From an uncultured Allobaculum sp. (GTDB taxonomy: Bacteria > Bacillota_I > Bacilli_A > Erysipelotrichales > Erysipelotrichaceae), in contig CAJTLE010000087.1 in assembly GCA_910577085.1 (NCBI GenBank), positions 1 to 12,518 on the forward strand: DNA of 12,518 nucleotides, given 5' to 3'. A program made the translations under genes and the position numbers. The stretch's first letter is position 1; each line of letters begins with the position of its first letter. Shown one piece after another: positions 6,991 to 12,518 of the stretch. Under the pieces are notes generated by a model, which saw only the letters and a list, made by a program, of their open reading frames with translations, had not been told where the DNA came from and did no database searches.

Positions 6991-7030
6991 TGACTCTCAA
7001 TTCTCCCCCCTATTAGAAAGCAGGTGCCTT

Positions 7031-9502
7031 ATGGAAAAATTTGGAACCTTTTATCTTGACCAGGAAAAGGACATCGTCGTCGATTTGACGATGGATGGAG
7101 ATGTTCTTTCCTATACCTTACGCACCCCAAACCACCACACCGGAAATCTGATTACCAACCTGGCAAAGCTTTGTGATCTGCCTTTGACCTTTGATGACAA
7201 AGGACTCAAACAGATCCAGGGCACTGTCCCTGCCTATCTGGACAGTGACAATAACAAAGTCTATGTTTTCCGGCTGGGCGGCACCAAGTGTGCCAACATT
7301 TACCCGGATGGAATCATCGAGCGCAAGGCTGCCATTCCAGCGATTGCCAAAACGCTCATGTCCCAGACCAAAAACTATCATCTCAGTCTGGAGCAGACGA
7401 TCATCAAGTCCTATATTCTTGAAGATCTGAAATTCCGCACCGATCTGCATACCCACATGAATGCCAATCTTCATCCTGATACATTGATTGCGCTGGGAAT
7501 TGTGCACCAGGTTCGTTACCCACTCTATTACATCAAAAAGCTTGGCCTGAAACTCTCGGCTGCTCAGGAAGAAAGACTTGCTGGCGACCGTGCAAAGGTC
7601 AGTGAACAGTTTGTGGACAGTCCGCTGGAGGGCAAATATCGCGATCGAAAAATCGATGACAACACATTCATCAACTTTGCGGATCTGATTTTGAACAATC
7701 TGGAAAACGCCCCGGAAAACCTGCCGAAGATCCGTGCTTCCCTATCCATCATGAAAGATGGCCAGGCCGTCTTCACCAACCTGGAAAAAGTCTATCTGTA
7801 CCGCTATGTCTTTGCCAAAGGGATCACAAGCAAGGAACCGATCGAACTGGAACATGTCGATCAGATTCCAGATACAGACATTGCCCGGATGGTCATGCAG
7901 ATGCTTGCCGATGACAAGAACCCGAAATACGCCCACTTCAGTCTGTTTCAGGACAAACTGCTCTGGGTTGCCCGGATGTATCAGTCCAAAGGGATCAAAC
8001 TGGCCGAAATCTCCGATACCGGTCTGGTCAAAAAAGATGCGGCTGCCGGAATGCTCGAACAGATTCATGAAGCCATGCCGGCCATTTATGATGAAACCGG
8101 CGTGCGGATGCTGTTCCTGGCCGCTTTGCGTCGTATCCCATTAACCATTGTCAAAGACCAGATTCAGAGTGCTGATTATCAGGACAACCTGGAAACTCTC
8201 AAAGCCGTTGCGATGGATCCATATGTAGCCGGCTCCGATATTCTAGGCGAAGAAATCAATGATATCCGGGATCTGAAACCCGTCATTGAACAGCTCGTCA
8301 AAATTGCGCGGGATGAACCTTCCTTTGTCATCCGGATTCATGCTGGTGAAAACGATGGCATCCGCGATAACGTTCTCAACTCTGTCCTGCTGGTAGAAGA
8401 CTGTCTGGCAGAAGGCCAGCCCATGCCGGCCGTCCGGATTGGTCATGGTCTGTATACCGCCAATCTGGCCAGTGCTCAGGGGAAGAAACTGTTATCCAAA
8501 CTGAAAGAAGACCATGTCACGCTGGAATTCCAGATCACATCCAACGTCCGTCTGAATAACCTCTCCAGTCTGGCCCACCACCCACTCAAGGCTTACCTCA
8601 AAGCCGGTGTCCGCTGTGTTCAGGGTACTGATGGCGGCGCGATCTATGGCTCTAACTCAGTTGATGAACAGCTTTCACTGGAACGATTGCTCAAACTCGA
8701 CCGCCATGATTTTGAAGCCATGCGCAAAACCGAAGATTCGATCATTGAAAAAGCCACTCAGGCCTTCCATGACAAAATGGCCGCTTATGAAAAGCTGAGT
8801 GAGGGTCAAAGCTGCACCGACTTCTACCAGAAGCGGATCGAAGAAGCTCATACTGGCGAAGTTGCGCCGTCTTCCAAAGACCGGACCCCATCCCTGCAGG
8901 CCTTTGCGGATGAAATCAAGCCGCTGCCAACTGGCAAGACGCCGATTATTCTGATGGGCGGCTCCTTCAATTCCGACCGCCATGTGACCCGGATGCGTCC
9001 GGAAGGCAAAGAACTGATCAATGATCTGTTGATCACTCTCAATCCTGAAGAAGTCTACTTTGTCATTGGCCACAAACCGAAAGGCTATGAAGCCTTCCTG
9101 GTTGAACAGAACAAAAAGCTGGCCAAACCATTTGAAATCTTCGCGTTTGTCCCCGGTACAATCTTAAAAGCCGACGAAGCCCGTCTGAAAGCCAACAAAC
9201 TTCCAATCCGGGTTGCTCTTGAACCAGAAGAACTGGGTATTTACAAGAGTGTTTCGTATGAGATCTTCAAACGTCAGCCGTCGATTTTAATCGGCCTGGA
9301 TGGCAACAGCGCAGCCCTCAACATGATTCAGGATGCCAAGAATGCCAAATACAAGAGTCTGATTCTGCTGTTCCAGAAATGCAGCGCCTTTAAATCGAAG
9401 GCACCTTCCCTGTATGGATATATCAGTCTGTTTGATGAACCACAGCCCATTCTCAAACAGGTTCACACCTTCCTTGAAGGTCAGACCAGCCAACACGCAT
9501 AG
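7031..9502 (+). CDS. Adenosine-deaminase-like protein with C-terminal SLOG/Rossmann-like domain
   Basis: An 823-residue protein, more than twice the length of ordinary adenosine deaminases (about 340). The amidohydrolase core has the metal pair HTH (H140, H142) in TDLHTHMNANLHPDTL, HAGE (H437, E440), GHG (H472), TSN and the metal Asp in GTDG (D534). The second Asp of the usual TDD motif is Gly (G535). About 130 unassigned residues precede the core, and roughly 100 extra residues lie between HTH and HAGE. From about residue 635 a separate alpha/beta domain begins with IILMGGSFNSD (GGS 643-645) and ends with PSILIGLDGNSAALNMIQDA, resembling SLOG nucleotide-binding folds. The start at 7031 has AGGTG four bases upstream; the open frame extends further left to 6767 but through leader hairpins. 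Purine deamination is likely; the exact substrate is unknown. Confidence 0.85.
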   Translation: MEKFGTFYLDQEKDIVVDLTMDGDVLSYTLRTPNHHTGNLITNLAKLCDLPLTFDDKGLKQIQGTVPAYLDSDNNKVYVFRLGGTKCANIYPDGIIERKAAIPAIAKTLMSQTKNYHLSLEQTIIKSYILEDLKFRTDLHTHMNANLHPDTLIALGIVHQVRYPLYYIKKLGLKLSAAQEERLAGDRAKVSEQFVDSPLEGKYRDRKIDDNTFINFADLILNNLENAPENLPKIRASLSIMKDGQAVFTNLEKVYLYRYVFAKGITSKEPIELEHVDQIPDTDIARMVMQMLADDKNPKYAHFSLFQDKLLWVARMYQSKGIKLAEISDTGLVKKDAAAGMLEQIHEAMPAIYDETGVRMLFLAALRRIPLTIVKDQIQSADYQDNLETLKAVAMDPYVAGSDILGEEINDIRDLKPVIEQLVKIARDEPSFVIRIHAGENDGIRDNVLNSVLLVEDCLAEGQPMPAVRIGHGLYTANLASAQGKKLLSKLKEDHVTLEFQITSNVRLNNLSSLAHHPLKAYLKAGVRCVQGTDGGAIYGSNSVDEQLSLERLLKLDRHDFEAMRKTEDSIIEKATQAFHDKMAAYEKLSEGQSCTDFYQKRIEEAHTGEVAPSSKDRTPSLQAFADEIKPLPTGKTPIILMGGSFNSDRHVTRMRPEGKELINDLLITLNPEEVYFVIGHKPKGYEAFLVEQNKKLAKPFEIFAFVPGTILKADEARLKANKLPIRVALEPEELGIYKSVSYEIFKRQPSILIGLDGNSAALNMIQDAKNAKYKSLILLFQKCSAFKSKAPSLYGYISLFDEPQPILKQVHTFLEGQTSQHA

Positions 9503-9532
9503 CCAACCCATCCAGTCTGCATTTTGCTTAAC

Positions 9533-9584
9533 AAAAAGGAACAAAAAAAACGGCCCTGAAAAAGGAACAAAAAAAACGGCCCTG
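9533..9584. repeat. Perfect 26-bp tandem duplication
   Basis: Bases 9533-9558 are repeated identically as 9559-9584. The unit runs from AAAAAGGAAC through an A8 tract to CGGCCCTG. The second copy forms the left arm of the following terminator, so the duplication supplies a spare left arm. It probably arose by replication slippage at the A-tract. Confidence 0.9.
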
Positions 9585-9615
9585 AAGCGGATTACTCGCT
9601 CCAGGGCTGTTTTTC
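9573..9615 (+). terminator. Terminator of the deaminase-like gene
   Basis: AAAACGGCCCTGAAGCG pairs with CGCTCCAGGGCTGTTTT around the loop GATTACT, with one mismatch and one G-U. A T-run follows. The stem begins about 70 bp after the stop codon at 9502. A 10-bp palindrome, CTAGGCCTAG, follows immediately. Confidence 0.8.
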
Positions 9616-9642
9616 TAGGCCTAGTTTCTAGGAGGGATGTTC

Positions 9643-9777
9643 TTGTCTATATTTTGGATACCCTACCTGTATCTTGGTTATGTTGTCAGTATCTTGAATA
9701 TCTGGTCAAGAATTCTTATTGTTCTGGCAGGAAGGCAAAGCGCTTCGAGCGTTTCGAATCCAGACATACTTTTCTAA
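9643..9777 (+). CDS. Possible small hydrophobic protein
   Basis: A frame of 44 codons starts at TTG 9643, seven bases after GGAGG (9631-9635); an ATG at 9637 in the same frame lies too close to that site. The product begins with a hydrophobic stretch (SIFWIPYLYLGYVVSIL, then ILIVLAG), enough for one membrane segment, followed by a Ser-rich tail. It sits in the gap between convergent units, right after a terminator, with no promoter recognised. It may be chance in T-rich DNA. Confidence 0.22.
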   Translation: MSIFWIPYLYLGYVVSILNIWSRILIVLAGRQSASSVSNPDILF

Positions 9778-9845
9778 TCTTCACATTTATACATTCACGT
9801 TTATGTATCTTGATTCTTCGTTGGGCTTCGCCTGGAAGCAGAATA
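9778..9845. other. Short gap between convergent units
   Basis: AT-rich sequence with ATACAT/ATGTAT pairing, and GGAAGCAG/CTGCTTTC (about 9834-9858) pairing across the kinase stop codon. No T-run follows on the minus strand, so no clear terminator for the two-component operon is seen here. Confidence 0.4.
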
Positions 9846-11078
9846 TCAGGCTGCTTTCAGCGTTACCACAAACGAGGTCACGCCGCCGCTGCAGTCGACC
9901 CGGATTTTTCCATGATGACTTTCCACAATGCTTTTAGCGATTGCCAGGCCTAAACCATAGCGCCCACTGGCACGGTTTCGAGATGTATCTGCCCGATAGA
10001 ACCGTTCAAAAATCCGCTCTCTTTCTTCAGGTGGAATGGGGACACCGGTATTGGAAATCATCATGACAACTTCCTTGCCCTGCCGGCGTAAGGTGGCGAT
10101 GACTTTGCCATGTGAGTGCTCAATGGCGTTATCAATCAGAATGGCAATGACCTGAGTCAGGGAAGAAGGCTGACCCATCACTTTGACATCCTCTTCGATG
10201 TGTTCCACCAGTTCGAGATGCTTTTCAAACATGGCCGCTTCCATGATCAGGCACTGTTTTTCCAGCAGCCGGCTTAAATTCACTGGTTCAAGCTGAGGTT
10301 CGGCCTGTTCAGAGCGGGCCAGATCCAGCAAGGAGGTAATCAGGCCATTCATCCGGACTGCTTCTTCTTCAATGTTGGTCAGCCATTTGGGGTTGCCATC
10401 CTGCTGCATGGCTTCGACATTGGCCAGAATGACCGCCACTGGCGTTTTCAGTTCGTGGCTGGCATCCGCAATAAACTGCCTCTGCTTTTTAAAGGCGGCC
10501 TCAATTGGAGCAATCATCCTTGCCACAACTGCCCTGCAGATCAGATAAAGAATGATCTCAAATCCACAGGCAAGCAGAGCAGAGCCGATCATCCGGCGAA
10601 ACAGACGCTTCTGGATTTTGATCGTGTCGATCAAGATGACTGCTTTTGTTTTGGTCAGCTGCCAGCACGTTCCATCAAAATAAAGATTACCGATCGAGTA
10701 TTCGCCCAGATGAGCGGTCTGATAAATCAGGTTGGCCTGGTCAATCACACTGTTGATATCCACATGCTCCAGATCCGAGGCGTAAACCTGAAGGGGTGTT
10801 CCGTTATCAAAGGTCACAATGCAGACCGGATTGGAGTAGATCAAAGACAGAGTATCGAGATCAGGCGTCTGCTTCTCCTCCTCTTTGGGCAGATACGGCC
10901 CGACCATATCCGGCGGGGAAACCTGCTTGGCGGTCTGGCTGAGTGTATTCAACGCTTCAATCAGAAAAACACGTTCCGATTCGTATTCCTGATAGTTCTG
11001 GACGCCAAATACAACCACCACCAGCAAGGAAAAGACGCCAAACAGCATCGCCATCATCCGGCGTTTTAACTCAGTCAT
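9846..11078 (-). CDS. Membrane sensor histidine kinase
   Basis: A 410-residue kinase paired with the response regulator just upstream. TM1 spans residues about 11-26, followed by an extracytoplasmic sensor of about 135 residues and TM2 at about 163-182. The H-box FIADASHELKTPVAV holds the phospho-acceptor H208. The ATP-binding part shows the N-box LIDNAIEHS (N317), a G1-like ISNTG (341-345), the F-box IFERFYRAD and the G2 motif YGLGLAIAKS. Only about 20 residues separate TM2 from the H-box, so no full HAMP domain is present. In G1 the usual Asp is replaced by Asn. Its ATG overlaps the regulator's stop region by 8 bases, implying coupled translation. The stimulus is unknown. Confidence 0.95.
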   Translation of the reverse strand: MTELKRRMMAMLFGVFSLLVVVVFGVQNYQEYESERVFLIEALNTLSQTAKQVSPPDMVGPYLPKEEEKQTPDLDTLSLIYSNPVCIVTFDNGTPLQVYASDLEHVDINSVIDQANLIYQTAHLGEYSIGNLYFDGTCWQLTKTKAVILIDTIKIQKRLFRRMIGSALLACGFEIILYLICRAVVARMIAPIEAAFKKQRQFIADASHELKTPVAVILANVEAMQQDGNPKWLTNIEEEAVRMNGLITSLLDLARSEQAEPQLEPVNLSRLLEKQCLIMEAAMFEKHLELVEHIEEDVKVMGQPSSLTQVIAILIDNAIEHSHGKVIATLRRQGKEVVMMISNTGVPIPPEERERIFERFYRADTSRNRASGRYGLGLAIAKSIVESHHGKIRVDCSGGVTSFVVTLKAA

Positions 11079-11754
11079 CTTTAGCGGTTACGCGATATCC
11101 AAGGCCGCGCACAGATTTAATTTCGACATTGCTTTCCAGCAGGCGCAGTTTTTTACGCAGAAAGGAAAGATACGCTTCAAGGTTGTTGGATTCAATTTCG
11201 TTATCCCAGCCCCAGATTTTGGAATAGATCTGATCCCGGGTGAGGATCTGGTTGGGATGAGAGAAAAAGTATTCCAGCAAAGCGTATTCCTTGCCGGAAA
11301 CAGGCATCGCATCCCCCGTGGCTTTCGAACCGAACATGCCGCTTTTTAAATCGAGATACGTATTGCCCAGTTCCAGCCGGTCTTTTTCAATCGGTGTATT
11401 TTTCTTGAGCTGAATATCTACACGGGCCAGCAGTTCTTCCATATGGAAAGGTTTGGTCATGTAGTCATCTGCTCCGTTTTTCAGACCTTTGAGCTTATCG
11501 GGCAGTTCGCCACGGGCCGTTAACATGATGACCTTGGTTTCCGGGGCGAGAGCCCGGATGTCTTCGAGAATTTCAAAGCCATCTTTTTTTGGCAGCATGA
11601 CATCCAGGATCACCAGATCATAAATGCCGCTGCTCGCTTTTTCACCACCTGTTTCGCCATCCGTCGCAATATCGACATTATAGGCATGATTGGTAAGCAT
11701 AGCGGCGGTTGCATGAGCCAGATTGACTTCGTCTTCAACAATCAAAATTTTCAT
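11071..11754 (-). CDS. OmpR/PhoB-family response regulator
   Basis: A 227-residue regulator with an N-terminal receiver domain and C-terminal winged-helix DNA-binding domain. Receiver residues are intact: the acidic pair E7/D8 (VEDE), phospho-acceptor D51 (ILDVMLPKKDG), T80 (VIMLTA) and K102 (TKPF). The winged helix covers residues about 127-223, with LTRDQIYSKIWGW and the C-terminal RGLGYRV hairpin typical of the family. GGAG lies 7 bases before the ATG. It is the first gene of a two-gene operon with the kinase. A 10-bp perfect inverted repeat lies about 40 bp upstream and may be its own operator. Confidence 0.96.
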   Translation of the reverse strand: MKILIVEDEVNLAHATAAMLTNHAYNVDIATDGETGGEKASSGIYDLVILDVMLPKKDGFEILEDIRALAPETKVIMLTARGELPDKLKGLKNGADDYMTKPFHMEELLARVDIQLKKNTPIEKDRLELGNTYLDLKSGMFGSKATGDAMPVSGKEYALLEYFFSHPNQILTRDQIYSKIWGWDNEIESNNLEAYLSFLRKKLRLLESNVEIKSVRGLGYRVTAKDD

Positions 11755-11794
11755 CGCAATTCTCCTTTCATCGTCTGGATATAGATTTCAATCG

Positions 11795-11819
11795 ATGAAT
11801 CAGATTATCTCTGATTCAT
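11795..11819. promoter_or_regulatory. Perfect inverted repeat upstream of the response regulator
   Basis: ATGAATCAGA (11795-11804) and TCTGATTCAT (11810-11819) are perfect inverted copies around TTATC. On the minus strand, GATAAT (complement of 11804-11809) falls at the centre and resembles a -10 element, but no good -35 lies at the expected distance. The element could be an operator over an activator-dependent promoter, or a hairpin in the transcript leader. Confidence 0.45.
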
Positions 11820-11867
11820 GGATCTGTTTCTTGTTTCTTATGGATTCTTATTCGTGGATTCAGACCA

Positions 11868-11901
11868 GTTTTCATTTCTGGCTGTTTTTCATTTCTGGCT
11901 G
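11868..11901. repeat. 17-bp tandem repeat
   Basis: Two adjacent 17-bp units (11868-11884 and 11885-11901) differ only in the first base; the shared part is TTTTCATTTCTGGCTG. It lies upstream of the response-regulator gene and could be tandem binding sites or a slippage product. Confidence 0.7.
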
Positions 11902-12048
11902 TTTCTGTTCTCCACCCTGTCGGTTCTGCATCTTGATGGATGTTTCCTTTTGGATGATCCATTTTTCAGCTATTTTGTCAGCTTCTTTTTCCAGTTTGAA
12001 CTTCTTTGCTTCTACTATAACCGGACAGGGAGCAAACCATTGAACTGG

Positions 12049-12070
12049 AAGCTGATCGAAAGCTGATCGA
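12049..12070. repeat. 11-bp tandem repeat
   Basis: AAGCTGATCGA occurs twice with no gap (12049-12059, 12060-12070), followed by the palindromic GATCGATC. The 11-bp period is close to one helical turn. Confidence 0.6.
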
Positions 12071-12128
12071 AATCCGATCGATCTTATCTGGTAAGAGAGT
12101 TTTCTTCCCTGTTATTGTAAAAAGCTGC

Positions 12129-12191
12129 TTAAAAATCCGATTAAAATCTACTTAATGATCAGCCTGGTGAGTCACTTTTTCGGATTCTTAA
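12129..12191. repeat. Spaced inverted repeat
   Basis: TTAAAAATCCGA (12129-12140) and TCGGATTCTTAA (12180-12191) are inverted copies with 11 of 12 positions matching, separated by 39 bp. The function is unknown. Confidence 0.4.
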
Positions 12192-12206
12192 ATTGTTTGC
12201 AGAAAA

Positions 12207-12281
12207 ATGATCCAGATCTGCCTGAACAGGACGTTGCGTTTTTTAGAATCTTCATAACTTTTTGCGTTTCATCTGGATCAT
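12207..12281. repeat. Long-range 11-bp perfect inverted repeat
   Basis: ATGATCCAGAT (12207-12217) and ATCTGGATCAT (12271-12281) pair perfectly across 53 bases. The loop contains the palindrome CCTGAACAGG and one of two direct copies of TTGCGTTT (12234-12241, 12262-12269). On the minus strand the stem is followed by a T-run, as in a terminator, but the loop is unusually long. Confidence 0.5.
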
Positions 12282-12388
12282 GAAAATATTTCTTTGTAGT
12301 CCCTCAACAGTTTTCACCCTTTAGATAAAGCTGTTTTTAATTCAAAAAAATATTGATTTTAAAAAATTGAATTTTTTCGTTTTCTGTC

Positions 12389-12417
12389 TTGCATTCCTTC
12401 CGGATAAAGGTTATTAT
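12389..12417 (+). promoter_or_regulatory. Promoter of tRNA-Val
   Basis: TTGCAT (12389-12394) and TATTAT (12412-12417) are separated by 17 bp. The predicted start near 12424 is about 13 bases before the mature tRNA. Confidence 0.7.
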
Positions 12418-12436
12418 AGTCAAGCGTTGTGGCGAT

Positions 12437-12512
12437 GGAGGCTTAGCTCAGTTGGGAGAGCGTCTGCCTTACAAGCAGAGGGTCAGCGGTTCGAGCCCGT
12501 TAGCCTCCACCA
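12437..12512 (+). tRNA. tRNA-Val, anticodon UAC
   Basis: A complete 76-base cloverleaf. The acceptor stem is GGAGGCT/AGCCTCC with 7 pairs, discriminator A and encoded CCA. The D arm is GCTC/GAGC, and the anticodon stem TCTGC/GCAGA encloses the loop CTTACAA, giving anticodon TAC (Val). The T arm AGCGG/CCGTT, with one G-U pair, encloses TTCGAGC. The window ends 6 bases later, so whether it heads a tRNA cluster cannot be seen. Confidence 0.97.
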
Positions 12513-12518
12513 TCTTGC

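Larger units (their letters stand above)
11820..12388. other. Intergenic region between the two-component operon and the tRNA
   Basis: About 570 bp with no supported gene. A + strand frame (11818-12066) exists, but its product is mostly F, L and S from T-rich DNA and has no ribosome site. The region carries two tandem repeats (11868-11901, 12049-12070) and two spaced inverted repeats (12129-12191, 12207-12281), and becomes very AT-rich towards the tRNA promoter. Confidence 0.6.

Noticed and set aside
6767..7030. Upstream extension of the deaminase-like frame by 88 codons
   Set aside because: The stretch consists of strong hairpins and non-conserved-looking residues, while AGGTG lies at a proper distance from the ATG at 7031.
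11818..12066. 82-codon + strand frame rich in F and L
   Set aside because: No ribosome site. The composition follows from T-rich DNA and tandem repeats rather than coding constraint.

Overview
The window looks like a chromosomal segment of a low-to-mid-GC member of the Bacillota (Firmicutes). The support is strong AGGAGG-type ribosome binding sites, intrinsic terminators ending in T-runs, a two-copy FeoA plus FeoB iron operon, an OmpR-type regulator overlapping its kinase by a few bases, and a tRNA with an encoded CCA end. Gene content and codon use would suit an Erysipelotrichia-like gut Firmicute, but that placement is a guess. No insertion sequence, phage gene, CRISPR array or rRNA is visible.

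Layout, left to right. The left edge holds the probable last codons of a + strand gene and a strong terminator (150-191). Next come three minus-strand genes: an AraC-family regulator (240-1136), a small four-helix membrane protein (1463-1939), and a SprT-like zinc metallopeptidase with a C-terminal zinc ribbon (2018-2884). A gene-poor stretch (2885-3628) carries the iron operon's terminator. The feoA-feoA-feoB ferrous iron operon (6270 down to 3629, minus strand) has a well-formed promoter and DtxR/IdeR-like operator candidates in front of it. Divergent from it, after a long, hairpin-rich leader, is an 823-residue adenosine-deaminase-like protein (7031-9502, + strand) with an apparent SLOG/Rossmann-like C-terminal domain. 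Its terminator has a duplicated left arm. A minus-strand two-component system follows (response regulator 11071-11754, kinase 9846-11078). After it is a repeat- and palindrome-rich intergenic region and a tRNA-Val(UAC) with its own promoter (12389-12512).

How the parts relate. The three feo genes form one functional unit for Fe(II) uptake, probably repressed when iron is plentiful. The regulator and kinase are translationally coupled and form one signalling pair; no target gene adjoins them. The SprT-like protein and the small membrane protein may be co-transcribed, because there is no terminator in the 78-bp gap between them. The deaminase-like gene stands alone and is the least ordinary item: it keeps most catalytic and zinc ligands of the adenosine deaminase superfamily, lacks one canonical active-site Asp, and is joined to a fold often used for nucleotide-derived ligands. 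A purine-signal processing or defence-type role is possible but is inference only.
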